This document shows positions 8,420 through 16,960 of a stretch of 64,000 bases of DNA, piece after piece. The position numbers and the translations under genes are program-made. The stretch spans positions 62,001 to 126,000 of the forward strand of contig CAWHKS010000009.1 in assembly GCA_963829955.1 (NCBI GenBank), written 5' to 3'. The DNA comes from DASTFY01 sp963829955. Its GTDB lineage: Bacteria; Actinomycetota; Acidimicrobiia; Acidimicrobiales; Ilumatobacteraceae. How positions within the stretch are numbered: the first letter of the stretch is position 1; every line of letters begins with the position of its first letter. The notes below the pieces were generated by a model, which did not search any database, was not told the DNA's origin, and saw only the letters and a list, made by a program, of their open reading frames with translations.

Positions 8420-8851
8420 CGGCCGTCCTCGATGCCTACGCCATTCTCGCCCTTCTCAAGGGCGAGCCCGCCGCGGGCCAGGTCCGAGGTTTGGTGGGAG
8501 CCGGTGACGCCACCCTGACGGCGCTTGGAGTCGCCGAGGTCGTGGATCATCTCGTGCGCATCGTTGGTGTGCCCGAGGAGGACGCTGCGCTCGACCTCGC
8601 CCAACTGGGCCCGGCCGACCCAGACGTGCTCGATGCCGGAGCGGGTCTGCGGGCGGGACTGCTGCGCGGCGCGCCATTACCACCGATCGACGCGAGCAGT
8701 AAGCCTGGCGGATTGTGTCGCTGCCGAGGCTGCTCGCGGTCAGGGGCTCCCGGTGGCGACATCGGACCCGCACCTCCTCGACCTCTGCCGAGACGAGCTC
8801 ATCGGCGTCATCCCGCTCCCTGACAGCAGGGGCGCCACCTGGACGCCGTAG
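8416..8851 (+). CDS. PIN-domain (VapC-like) toxin, frameshifted near 8670
   Basis: PIN ribonuclease of about 144 aa if one extra base near 8670 is ignored. Frame one gives the first acidic residue (AVLDAYAILALLKGEPA) and an acidic residue in LTALGVAEVVDHL. The next frame gives SLADCVAAEAARGQGLPVATSDPHLLDL, the conserved third and fourth acidic positions. As read, neither frame alone encodes a full active site, so the toxin is either inactive or misread. It is translationally coupled to the AbrB-type antitoxin. Confidence 0.75.
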
Positions 8852-8890
8852 GTCGAGTCTGGTGCGGGCTGCGGGTCGTAGCCTGCGGGC

Positions 8891-9235
8891 GTGCTGCGCC
8901 CTCGTCTCGAGTGCACGACGGTGACCGTCTCGATCGACGGCACCGACCACGCGGTCGAGGTGTGGTCGGACGAGTCGGCGCTGCGCGCGCTCCAGGGACT
9001 GCTCGGCCGGCCCCGCATCCCGAGTCGCTGCGAGCAGGGGCTCTGCGGGACGTGCGAGTGCGTGGTGAACGGTCAGCCGGCGCGGCTGTGCCTGCTGCCC
9101 GCGCCCGCGCTCGGCGGGCTCGTCATCGAGACCCCGTCCGGTTGGCACGAGCCCCCATCGCCGTCGACACCTCCGCCGCCGTCCCCACCACCAGCCGGAC
9201 GAAGCGGTCCAGGTCGTTGGGCGGCATCCGCATGA
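8891..9235 (+). CDS. Small 2Fe-2S (plant-type) ferredoxin-like protein
   Basis: Short ORF with a plant-type 2Fe-2S site: SRCEQGLCGTCECV followed by ARLCLLPA, giving four cluster cysteines. The layout resembles the first cluster domain of CoxS/XdhC-type small subunits, but the second 2Fe-2S helical domain is absent. After about residue 84 the sequence becomes Pro/Ser-rich and runs antisense to the end of the IclR gene for over 100 bp, so the true stop may be lost or the gene may be a truncated remnant. It could supply electrons to a neighbouring oxygenase, but this is a guess. Confidence 0.6.
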   Translation: MLRPRLECTTVTVSIDGTDHAVEVWSDESALRALQGLLGRPRIPSRCEQGLCGTCECVVNGQPARLCLLPAPALGGLVIETPSGWHEPPSPSTPPPPSPPPAGRSGPGRWAASA

Positions 9236-9929
9236 TCGGCCCCGCCACGGACACCGCAGCGATGCACTCACCGGCGTGGTCGAAGACGGGAGCGCCGGCC
9301 GACACGACGCCGGACTCCGATTCCTCGATGCTGAGCGCATAGCCCCGGCGCCGGACCTCGGTCAAGGCCCGGCGGAACATGGTGCGACCGGTGATGGTCC
9401 GGGGTCCGAGACGGGACAGTCCGGCCTCGATAACCCGCTCCACGTCGGCGGATCGCCCGAAGGCCAGCAGGCACTTCCCGCTCGACGTGCAGTGGGCCGG
9501 CGTCCGCCGCCCGAACCGGGTGAACATCCGTAGCGTGCTCGGGCTCTCGAACCGGTCGAGGTAGACCACGTCGGGCACGGCCAGCACGGCCAGGTGCGAG
9601 GTCTCACCGCTGGCATTGCGCAACCGCTCCAGCGGGGTATGGGCGACCTCCCTCAGCTCGAGGCTGGCCACGACCTGCTGGCCTATCTCGTAGAGCTTGA
9701 GGCTGAGGCGATACCGCTCGTCGGGCGTGCGCTCGACGAACCCGTCCGCGGCCAGCGTGGTGAGCAGGCGGTGAACGGTGCTCTTGCCGAGCCCGAGCCG
9801 CCGGGACAGCTCGGACACGCCGAGGACCGGCTCGGCGTAGCTGAACGCCGAGATGACCGCCATCGCCTTGCGCACCGTGGTGTACCCGCCGGCCAAGCGG
9901 GCGGGCGGGCGCTCGGCGCGCTGTTCCAC
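9123..9929 (-). CDS. IclR-family transcriptional regulator
   Basis: A 268-aa regulator. It has an N-terminal winged helix (VLGVSELSRRLGLGKSTVHRLLTTLAADGFV) and a C-terminal effector domain (HLAVLAVPDVVYLDRF, RRTPAHCTSSGKCLLAF, and GAPVFDHAGECIAAVSVAGP). IclR proteins often control aromatic catabolism and bind small acids. GTG 9929 is chosen because it starts 8 bases after the TenA-like gene; a longer frame to 9971 would overlap that gene. Its 3' end overlaps the convergent 2Fe-2S ORF. Confidence 0.9.
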   Translation of the reverse strand: MEQRAERPPARLAGGYTTVRKAMAVISAFSYAEPVLGVSELSRRLGLGKSTVHRLLTTLAADGFVERTPDERYRLSLKLYEIGQQVVASLELREVAHTPLERLRNASGETSHLAVLAVPDVVYLDRFESPSTLRMFTRFGRRTPAHCTSSGKCLLAFGRSADVERVIEAGLSRLGPRTITGRTMFRRALTEVRRRGYALSIEESESGVVSAGAPVFDHAGECIAAVSVAGPIMRMPPNDLDRFVRLVVGTAAEVSTAMGARANRTGSR

Positions 9930-9937
9930 CGGTGGGC

Positions 9938-10642
9938 CTACCAGGTCGCTCCGTCGAGCGCATCCCAGCAACGGCGCGTGAGCTCGGCGCCCGCGAGGTA
10001 GGCGACCCGGGCGTCGCGCCGCTTCTCCTCGGTGTCGAGGTAGCGCTCGGCGAACGCGCCCACACCGCCTCCATGGTCCTCGTCGACGTAGATGTGGATG
10101 GTGTGGAACGCGTAGTCGTCCGGCACGAGGACGTCGGCGTAGTGCGTCTTGAACCCTTCGACCACCCGGGTGTAGGCGGGTGGGATCTGGTTCTCGATGC
10201 CGAGCACGCCCCCGAACTGCACCTCGTACCAGGGCCGGTGGAAGGCCAGGTTGTACAGGAAGCTCGAGCAGGCGATGGCGTCGACGTTCGGCGTGGCCTC
10301 GGTGATGACCTCGTCGGGAGCGCCCAGGGCCCGCGTGAACTCGAACAGCCAGTGCAGGTGGCTGTGCCCGCTCTTGGACTGCGTGCCCAGCACCTCCTCG
10401 GCCACGTTCTCGATCACCGCGTCGGTCATCTCGTAGGGCATGCGGGTCACCCAGCCCGACAGCACGCGGCGGGTGTGGTAGGTCACGCCCCAGTAGTGCT
10501 GGCGTGCCCAGCCGACCAGGTCCTCCTTGGTCGCCTCGCCCTGCACGACCCGCTCGACCCAGTCCGATCGGTCGAGCGACCGGCCGGATGCCATCAGCTC
10601 GTCACGCATGTCCTGCACGAACGCCTCACCGTCGAAGTTCAT
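9938..10642 (-). CDS. TenA/PqqC-superfamily protein (heme-oxygenase-like, possible diiron oxidase)
   Basis: A 234-aa all-helical protein. It contains ARQHYWGVTYHTRR, an Glu/His pair (EVLGTQSKSGHSHLHW) and VDEDHGGG near the C-terminus. Such E...ExxH plus D-x-x-H-G spacing is seen in heme-oxygenase-like diiron oxidases (CADD/UndA type) and in PqqC-like enzymes, so a metal- or O2-using oxidase is plausible. GGGGGAGG lies 5 bases before ATG 10642. It is divergent from the XylE-type gene and cotranscribed with the IclR gene. Substrate unknown. Confidence 0.75.
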   Translation of the reverse strand: MNFDGEAFVQDMRDELMASGRSLDRSDWVERVVQGEATKEDLVGWARQHYWGVTYHTRRVLSGWVTRMPYEMTDAVIENVAEEVLGTQSKSGHSHLHWLFEFTRALGAPDEVITEATPNVDAIACSSFLYNLAFHRPWYEVQFGGVLGIENQIPPAYTRVVEGFKTHYADVLVPDDYAFHTIHIYVDEDHGGGVGAFAERYLDTEEKRRDARVAYLAGAELTRRCWDALDGATW

Positions 10643-10813
10643 CGACCTCCCCCTTCCATGTCCGCAGTGTCCCCTGTCGTCGGATTCCTGTCCCCGGGCG
10701 CGGTCCGGATGGCCGTCACCCTCTCCCGTGGCGCGTTCCAGGCGCAAGATCAGCGTACGACTATCTGGAACACGACCCTTCTCCCTCCGCGAGGGTCGGT
10801 GCATGATCAGGGC

Positions 10814-11722
10814 ATGGGAATCTTCCGTCTGGGTTATGTCGAGGTCCGGGTGCCCGATCTCGAGTTGTGCGCGGCCTACTACACCGAGGTCCTCGGGCTG
10901 CGTGAGGTGGAGCGGGTGGACAACCGCGTCTACCTGAAGGCCTGGGACGAGCACGACCACCACTCGGTCATCCTCACCGAGGCGCCCCGCTACGGCCTGG
11001 AGCACCTGGGGTTCAAGTGCGAGTCCGTCGACGACCTGGAGGGCTTCGAGACCGCCCTCGAGCGCTACGGCTGCACGGTCGAACGGTTGCAGCCTGGCGA
11101 CGAGCGGGCGGTCGGCGACGCCATCCGCTTCGACTCCCCCAGCGGGCACATCTTCTCCATCTACGCCCGGATGGACAAGGTCGGCAACGGCCTCCCCCGC
11201 TTCAACCCCCCACCGATGCCCATGGACCTCGTCGGGATCGCCCCGCCACGGCTCGACCACTGCCTGCTCACCACGGAGAACGTGCCCGACGCCGGCCGCT
11301 TCATGCAGGAGGCCCTGGGCTTCCGGGTGACCGAGCAGCTCATCAGCAACGAGGGCCACCAGCTCATCGTGTTCCTGGAGCGGTCCCGCAAGCCGCACGA
11401 CATCGCGTTCACCCGCGGTGCGAGCGGCGGTCTGCACCACTTCGCCTTCTGGCTGGACAGCTGGTCGGACGTCGGCCGAGCGGCGGACATCCTCCGTCTC
11501 AACGGCGTGGACATCGACATCGGCCCGACCCGCCACGGCATCACCCGCGGTCACACCATCTACTTCTTCGACCCGGTCGGCAACCGCAACGAGGTGTTCT
11601 CGGGCGGTTACCACGTCGACCCGGACTGGGAGGTCATCACCTGGACGGAGGATCAGTTCGGCAAGGCACTCTTCTACTACGAGAACCGCGTCGTCGAGTC
11701 CTTCGTCACGATCCACAGCTAG
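10814..11722 (+). CDS. xylE: Catechol 2,3-dioxygenase (XylE/DmpB type)
   Basis: A 302-aa type I extradiol dioxygenase that opens catechol or alkylcatechols to 2-hydroxymuconate semialdehydes. It aligns along its length, from memory, with Pseudomonas putida XylE. Iron ligands are His149 (RLDHCLL), His209 (GLHHFAF) and Glu260 (NRNEVFSGG). Second-sphere His241 and Tyr250 sit in GPTRHGIT and TIYFFDP. It leads a four-gene run with a histidine phosphatase, a nitroreductase and an SDR. It is separate from hpaD, so the strain has at least two meta-cleavage routes. Confidence 0.93.
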   Translation: MGIFRLGYVEVRVPDLELCAAYYTEVLGLREVERVDNRVYLKAWDEHDHHSVILTEAPRYGLEHLGFKCESVDDLEGFETALERYGCTVERLQPGDERAVGDAIRFDSPSGHIFSIYARMDKVGNGLPRFNPPPMPMDLVGIAPPRLDHCLLTTENVPDAGRFMQEALGFRVTEQLISNEGHQLIVFLERSRKPHDIAFTRGASGGLHHFAFWLDSWSDVGRAADILRLNGVDIDIGPTRHGITRGHTIYFFDPVGNRNEVFSGGYHVDPDWEVITWTEDQFGKALFYYENRVVESFVTIHS

Positions 11723-11728
11723 GAGCCG

Positions 11729-12754
11729 GTGGAACCGATGCCGCGCATCTCGACGTCACGTGACGATGCCCCCGCGTACCTGATCCGCTACGCGAACCGC
11801 CGGGCCGCCGCGCTTGCCGAGCCGGACCCGGATCCGGACGAGCCGGGTTTCGTGGCGCGCGCACGAGCGCGAGCGACCGATCGGGCGCTGGCCGAGCTCG
11901 ACCAGCTCGGCGCGCCTCCCGGCCGCACCGAGGCGTTTGCATTTGCAACCACGTCACCTCGCGAGCTGCAGATGCCGGAGTCGTTCCGCAACCGGATGGC
12001 GGTCACCACCGACGTGCGTCTCATCCGCCACGGCCAGACCCAGGGCTACATCTCCGATGGCGCGCTCACGCCGCTCGGTCGCTGGCAGGCCCATCGCAAG
12101 GGCCAGGACCTGGCCAAGGGCATCAAGGAGGGAACGACCGTCCGGATGCTGTACGCGCCTACGGCCCGCGCCCAGGAGACGGCCGTCGGTGTGCGGGAGG
12201 GCGTGCTGCAAGCGCTCAGCCGCTACGGCATCGGCGACGTGACGGTCGAGGAGCCGGTGCCGGCCGAGGCCTTCGACAACTTCCAGGTCTGGTGCGACGG
12301 CAAGGAGATGGACGTCACCGCGGGCTTCCAGCTCTACGCCCGCACGCTCGAGGAGTACGAGCGGTCCGGCTCCGGTGACCGGCCGGGCTGGATGGTGGAG
12401 ATGGACCGCTTCTACAAGATCGAGGCCGCGGGGGCGGACCCGATCACGCAGTGGCTCCACCAGCCCATGCACTACTTCGAGCCGCCCATCAACGTCGTGC
12501 GCCGCCACTGGGCGGGCATCGTCGAGCACGCGCGCGACGCTCCGGCCAACCTGCGCGTCTTCGTGTGCGGGCACTCGGGCCCGCTCCGCGCGCTCGCGTC
12601 CGCGGCCGTGGGCCACGACCCCGGCGAGCCCTACAACGTCGAGGACGTCCGGATCCGGGTGTTCGCCGACCTGGAGCACGCCATCGTCACCTACCGGGGA
12701 CGCGGCGTGGAGATCGAGATCCCCACGACGGTCACCCCGTCATGGCATCGATGA
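11729..12754 (+). CDS. Histidine phosphatase (phosphoglycerate-mutase-like) family protein
   Basis: A 341-aa protein with the histidine-phosphatase core from about residue 95. The catalytic His is in VRLIRHGQTQGY, APTARAQETA supplies the second Arg, and the distal His is in VFVCGHSGPLRAL. An N-terminal extension of about 85 residues (charged, Asp/Pro-rich) is unusual for the family. GTG 11729 follows AGGAG by 4 bases; ATG 11738 is also possible. Lying between a catechol dioxygenase and a nitroreductase, it might hydrolyse an aryl phosphate, but no specific substrate can be read from sequence. Confidence 0.8.
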   Translation: MEPMPRISTSRDDAPAYLIRYANRRAAALAEPDPDPDEPGFVARARARATDRALAELDQLGAPPGRTEAFAFATTSPRELQMPESFRNRMAVTTDVRLIRHGQTQGYISDGALTPLGRWQAHRKGQDLAKGIKEGTTVRMLYAPTARAQETAVGVREGVLQALSRYGIGDVTVEEPVPAEAFDNFQVWCDGKEMDVTAGFQLYARTLEEYERSGSGDRPGWMVEMDRFYKIEAAGADPITQWLHQPMHYFEPPINVVRRHWAGIVEHARDAPANLRVFVCGHSGPLRALASAAVGHDPGEPYNVEDVRIRVFADLEHAIVTYRGRGVEIEIPTTVTPSWHR

Positions 12755-13368
12755 CGGAGCTGGCCGGAGCGGACGTCGCCGCGGACGCACTGGACCGTCG
12801 CGAGCTGGCCGCGTTCGCCCGCCTGGCCTGGGCCCGGCGCACGAGCCTCCAGATGGACCTCGACCGGCCCGTGGCCGCCGAGCTCGTGCACGAGCTGTGC
12901 GAGATCGCGGTGTCCGCGCCGAACCACAAGCGGACGTGGCCGTGGCGCTTCTGCCTCTTCACCGGCGAGGGCCGCAGCGCGCTCGGTGAGGCGTACGCCG
13001 CCGCCCTGCAGGTCAGGGGCGCGGACGAGGCCAAGATCACCAAGGCCCGCACGAAGTACCTGCGCGCGCCGGCGATGCTGGTGGTCGGGTCTGCTTCGCC
13101 CGAGCCCGGCCGGGCGCTGGAGGACGGGTACGCGGTGGCCGCCGCGCTGCAGAACCTCCTGCTCGCCTCCACCGCCGCCGGGTTGGCCTCGTTCTGGTCT
13201 TCGCCGCCGGTGCTGGACGCGCCGGACGTGCTGCGGCTGGCCGGCTTCCCCGACGGCACCCAGATCGTCGGCGTCGTGTACCTCGGCTGGCCGGCCCGGG
13301 ACGTCGAGACGCCGGTCCGCCCGCAGGTCGAGGTCGCTCAGGTGACCGACTTCCCCGCTCGCCCATGA
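12751..13368 (+). CDS. Nitroreductase-family FMN protein
   Basis: FMN-binding nitroreductase fold of about 205 aa. It has the N-terminal phosphate-contact motif ARRTSLQMDLDRPV, SAPNHKRTWPWRF and the dimer segment AVAAALQNLLLASTAAGLASFW. ATG 12751 forms an ATGA overlap with the preceding stop; ATG 12742 is the alternative. Translational coupling on both sides ties it to the dioxygenase operon. It may reduce a nitro-aromatic or another ring intermediate. Confidence 0.88.
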   Translation: MTELAGADVAADALDRRELAAFARLAWARRTSLQMDLDRPVAAELVHELCEIAVSAPNHKRTWPWRFCLFTGEGRSALGEAYAAALQVRGADEAKITKARTKYLRAPAMLVVGSASPEPGRALEDGYAVAAALQNLLLASTAAGLASFWSSPPVLDAPDVLRLAGFPDGTQIVGVVYLGWPARDVETPVRPQVEVAQVTDFPARP

Positions 13369-14138
13369 GTCCCCGGGCTGCAGGGGCCCTCGCCGGGCGG
13401 CAGTGCGTGGTGACCGGAGCGACCGGCATCGCCGCCGCCACCGCTCGCCTTCTGGCCGCCGACGGCGCCGCCGTGCACGTCGTCTCGAACGTCGAGGACG
13501 ACGCCCGCACGCTGGCGGACGAGATCGGCGGCACGTGGGCGGTCGCGGACCTGACCGACGAGGCACAGGCCGAGGCGGCGTTCGCCTCCCTCGAACGCCT
13601 CGACGCGCTGGGCGTGATCGCCGGCGGGAGCGGCCGGCCGTTCGGCGACGGGCTCCTGGCCGACGTCAGCCTGTCCGCCTGGGAGGCCACCATCCGGCTC
13701 AACCTGACGACCGCGTTCCTCACCGCCCGCGAGGGGCTGCGGGTGATGCGCCGGGTCGGGGAGGGCGGCTCGATGGTCTTCGTGGCCAGCGTCGCCGCGT
13801 TCGATGCCGCACCAGACATGACCGGCTCCCACGGATACTCGGCCGCGAAGGCCGGAATGATCGGGCTGAGCCACGCCGTCGCCACGACCTACGCGCGAGA
13901 GCGCATCCGCTCGAACGTGGTGGCGCCCTCGCTGGTGATGACGCCGATGGCTCGTCGGGCCGCCACCAACCCTGACACGGTGGCCTACGCCGAACGCAAG
14001 CAGCCCTTGGCCGGGGGGTTCCTGCACGCCGGCGACATCGCCGCCGCCGTGGCGTGGCTGTGCGGCGACGGCAGCGGCCAGATCACCGGCCAAGTCATCG
14101 CTGTCGACGGCGGCTGGACGGTCAGCGACGGGCGGTAG
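13365..14138 (+). CDS. Short-chain dehydrogenase/reductase (SDR)
   Basis: A 257-aa classical SDR. The nucleotide loop is shortened to VVTGATGIAAATA, followed by a Ser (VFVASVAAF) and the YSAAK catalytic Tyr/Lys pair. The usual TGxxxGxG motif is altered (the third Gly is replaced by Ala), and NNAG is replaced by IAGGSG. Dinucleotide preference is therefore uncertain. It is last in the XylE run and joined by an ATGA overlap, so it probably oxidises or reduces an intermediate of that pathway. Confidence 0.87.
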   Translation: MSPRAAGALAGRQCVVTGATGIAAATARLLAADGAAVHVVSNVEDDARTLADEIGGTWAVADLTDEAQAEAAFASLERLDALGVIAGGSGRPFGDGLLADVSLSAWEATIRLNLTTAFLTAREGLRVMRRVGEGGSMVFVASVAAFDAAPDMTGSHGYSAAKAGMIGLSHAVATTYARERIRSNVVAPSLVMTPMARRAATNPDTVAYAERKQPLAGGFLHAGDIAAAVAWLCGDGSGQITGQVIAVDGGWTVSDGR

Positions 14139-14162
14139 CGGCGGCCGGTGGAACCCCTCGGC

Positions 14163-14209
14163 TTCTGGCGCGGATCTGTGGCGGCTGGCGCGACGATCCC
14201 GCGCCAGAA
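14163..14209. terminator. Bidirectional hairpin between convergent genes
   Basis: Perfect 11-bp stem TTCTGGCGCGG / CCGCGCCAGAA with a 25-nt loop, lying exactly between the convergent SDR stop and flavin monooxygenase stop. There is no U-tract, as is common in GC-rich actinobacteria. It likely serves both strands. Confidence 0.6.
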
Positions 14210-15472
14210 CTAGGAGCGGGGCGCGACGCTGAGCGACGGGCGCTCGTTCAGCACCGTGGGATCGAAGCCGGCGATGCGCCTGAACTCGGCGCTGAGCTCC
14301 TCGAGCTCTCCCGGCGCGAAGACGTCGCTGACGTCGTCGAACCCGTCGGGCGCCCGCTCCTCCGCCAGCTCCATGCACCGCTCGGACAGGACCGCGCGGT
14401 TCGACCGCACGATCGCCGAAGTGGCCGTCCGCCTCACCCCCTCGTAGTCGGCGAACGCCGCTTCGAGGTTTGGCTGCAGTGTCAATGACCGCGCCAGCGT
14501 CCGGGCGTCGAGGATGGCCTGCGACGCCCCGTTCGAACCGACGGGGTACATCGGGTGAGCGGCGTCGCCGAGCAGCGTCAAGCGTCCGAACGACCACTGC
14601 GGCAAGGGATCGCGATCGGCCATGGGGTACTGCCACCAGATGGGGACGGCGTCGATGATCTCGGCGACGTCGAGCCAGTCGAAGTGCAGCTGGCCGAACC
14701 GTGCCCTCGGCTCGTCAGGATCGGCGGTGTGGTCCCAGGCGTGGCGGGGCATGGGCCGACCCACCGCCGTCTGCGCCTCGAGCACGATGTTGGTGAGCAC
14801 GAGCCCGTCCGCCCGAGGCTCGCTGATGGGGTAGGTGACGACGCGGTAGCCGAAGTAGCCGAGCACCACCATCGAGCGGCCGGTGAGGAACGGCGGGGCC
14901 CAGGCCGTCGACCGCCACAGCGTCTGGCCGTTCCACAGGACCGCACCCTCGTCCGGATAGCACTGAGCCCGGATGGCGGAGTGGATGCCGTCCGCGCCGA
15001 CGACGACATCTCCACGAACCGGTGGGCGGTCGGTGAAGTGCAGTCCGATCGCATCGGTCTGATCCTCGGCGCGCACGACGCGGTGACCGGTGTGCAGGCG
15101 GTCCTTGCCCAGGCGCTCGAGGAAGGCCCGGTGGAGCAACCCCAGCAGCCGCCCACGGTGGATCGAGTACTGAGGCCACCGGTAACCCGCGGCCAGACCT
15201 CGGGGCTCCCGCCAGATGTGCTGGCCGTGCTTGTTGCAGAGCACGAGCTCGGCGGTCGCGAGCCCGGCCGCTGCCAGCTCGTCCGCCAGACCGAGCTCGG
15301 TCAGCTCCCGGACCGCGTGGGGCAGAAGGTTGATGCCGACGCCGAGCTCCTCGATGCGGGGCGCCGCCTCGAACACCTCGAGGTCGGTCCAACCGGCGGC
15401 GTGGAGGGACAGCGCCAACGAGAGCCCACCGATCCCCCCGCCGCAGATCAGCACTCGGCCATCCGGCTCCAC
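14210..15472 (-). CDS. FAD-dependent aromatic-ring monooxygenase (PHBH fold)
   Basis: A class A flavoprotein monooxygenase of about 420 aa. The N-terminal FAD fold is VLICGGGIGGLSLALSLHAAG with a Glu at strand 2. DVVVGADGIHSAIR is the DG motif, and LTLLGDAAHPMYPVGSNG binds the FAD ribityl chain. It resembles salicylate and 3-hydroxybenzoate hydroxylases and would use NAD(P)H and O2 to hydroxylate a phenolic acid. The frame extends to a TTG at 15532. GTG 15472 is preferred because it places the fold at residue 5. It is downstream of an amidase on the same strand. Confidence 0.88.
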   Translation of the reverse strand: MEPDGRVLICGGGIGGLSLALSLHAAGWTDLEVFEAAPRIEELGVGINLLPHAVRELTELGLADELAAAGLATAELVLCNKHGQHIWREPRGLAAGYRWPQYSIHRGRLLGLLHRAFLERLGKDRLHTGHRVVRAEDQTDAIGLHFTDRPPVRGDVVVGADGIHSAIRAQCYPDEGAVLWNGQTLWRSTAWAPPFLTGRSMVVLGYFGYRVVTYPISEPRADGLVLTNIVLEAQTAVGRPMPRHAWDHTADPDEPRARFGQLHFDWLDVAEIIDAVPIWWQYPMADRDPLPQWSFGRLTLLGDAAHPMYPVGSNGASQAILDARTLARSLTLQPNLEAAFADYEGVRRTATSAIVRSNRAVLSERCMELAEERAPDGFDDVSDVFAPGELEELSAEFRRIAGFDPTVLNERPSLSVAPRS

Positions 15473-15528
15473 GGATCCAGTCTGCCCGCAGCCCATGCGT
15501 TGGGCGTGCGGGATGGGGCTGGATCGGC

Positions 15529-16935
15529 TCAAGCAGTGAGCGAAGGAGGGCGGCGCCAGGCCCAGGGCGCCGCGTCCTCGAGCTGTGCGCCCACCCGTAC
15601 CAGCAGATCCTCACGGCCGAGGTCGGCGACGAACTGCACGCCCCGAGGGAGGCCGTCGCCCGGCCATCCCAGCGGGAGCGACAGCGCGGGCTGACCCGTG
15701 ACGTTGAACGGCCGGGTGAACGCGCTCCCCCGGCCGGCCTCGTAGCCGCGGAGGTAGTCGCCGATCGGTGTCGGGGGCGCTGCCGTCGTCGGCGTCACCA
15801 GCAGGTCCACACCCGACTCGGCCCACCAGCCCGTGATCGCCCGGGCCAGGAGCTGCAACCGGGCCAGCCACTGGAGCAGGTCCGGCCCGCTGACGGCGCG
15901 ACCGGCCGTTACCGCGGCCCAGGTCGTGGGCTCGACATCGGCCTCGCCGATCACCGTGCCGGTGCGCGCCTGCCAGGCGTCGACCACCTGTGCGGCGGTG
16001 GCCGCCAGGACGACCCTCGCCCCCTCGAACACCGCGGGATCGAACAGCGCGGGCGGTGCAGCCTCGTCCACGTGGTGACCAAGGTCGGCCAGCAGCGCCC
16101 CCGCGGCTGCGGCCGAGTCGGCGCACGTCGGATCGACCTCGGCGCCGTTGGGCGCGGTGAGGCACACCGCGATCCGTAGCGGACCGGGTGGTCGACCGAC
16201 CTCGGCCGTCAACGGCCCGGCCAACGGCGGCGGGGCCCAGTACGCGCCCGAGGCCGGCGCGGTGATGGCGTCGAGGAGGCCGGCCGTGTCCCGGACCGAG
16301 CGGGTGACGACGCCCTCGACGAAGAGGCCGACGGGCGGGTCGGCGTCGGGACCCGTCCTCACCCGACCCCGGGACGGCTTCAGCCCGACGAGCCCACAGT
16401 GCGCGGCGGGGATGCGGATGGACCCGGCGATGTCGTTGGCGTGCGCGGCGGGCACCATCCCCGCGCTGACGGCGGCGGCGGAGCCACCCGAGCTGCCACC
16501 CGGCGACCGTCCGACGTCCCAGGGGTTGCGCGTCGGCCCGGCGGCCATCGGCTCGGTGGTGCCCATGAGCGCCATCTCGGGAACGTTCGTGCGGCCCAGG
16601 ATCACCAGGCCCGCAGCCCGGAACGCGGAGGTCAGCGAACCGTCGGCGTCGCCCCGGAAGCCGAGCCGACCCAGGTGGGCCATGCCCTGGTGGTGGGGCT
16701 CGCCCTGCTGCTCGGCGCCGTAGTCCTTCAGGAGGAAGGGAACGCCGCGGAACGGGCCATCGGGGAGCCCCTGGTCGATCTCGTCGAGGGCCCGCTCGAA
16801 GCGTGGATGGACGACGGCGTTGATCGTCGGGTTCCGCGCCTCGATGGCGGTGATCGCCGCCTCGGCCAGCTCACGCGGATGGGCTTGGCCGTCGCACACG
16901 AGAGCGGACAGCGCGGTGGCGTCGAGATCGAGCAA
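15529..16935 (-). CDS. Amidase (amidase-signature family)
   Basis: A 468-aa amidase-signature hydrolase with the Ser-cisSer-Lys triad: Lys in VPFLLKDYG, and the Gly/Ser stretch SPGGSSGGSAAAV with the nucleophile in NDIAGSIRIPA. The length is normal. The start is TTG 16935 with no better in-frame alternative. It probably hydrolyses a carboxamide to feed acids to the adjacent flavin monooxygenase; 56 bp separate the two. It is not a GatA, because no GatB/GatC genes are near. Confidence 0.88.
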   Translation of the reverse strand: MLDLDATALSALVCDGQAHPRELAEAAITAIEARNPTINAVVHPRFERALDEIDQGLPDGPFRGVPFLLKDYGAEQQGEPHHQGMAHLGRLGFRGDADGSLTSAFRAAGLVILGRTNVPEMALMGTTEPMAAGPTRNPWDVGRSPGGSSGGSAAAVSAGMVPAAHANDIAGSIRIPAAHCGLVGLKPSRGRVRTGPDADPPVGLFVEGVVTRSVRDTAGLLDAITAPASGAYWAPPPLAGPLTAEVGRPPGPLRIAVCLTAPNGAEVDPTCADSAAAAGALLADLGHHVDEAAPPALFDPAVFEGARVVLAATAAQVVDAWQARTGTVIGEADVEPTTWAAVTAGRAVSGPDLLQWLARLQLLARAITGWWAESGVDLLVTPTTAAPPTPIGDYLRGYEAGRGSAFTRPFNVTGQPALSLPLGWPGDGLPRGVQFVADLGREDLLVRVGAQLEDAAPWAWRRPPSLTA

Positions 16936-16960
16936 GCGCCTGTTCTACCCTCCACCCCAC

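Noticed and set aside
9932..10813. N-terminal extension of the XylE-type gene over the TenA-like gene
   Set aside because: The extension is antisense to a well-supported gene and has no similarity. The family N-terminus begins at ATG 10814.
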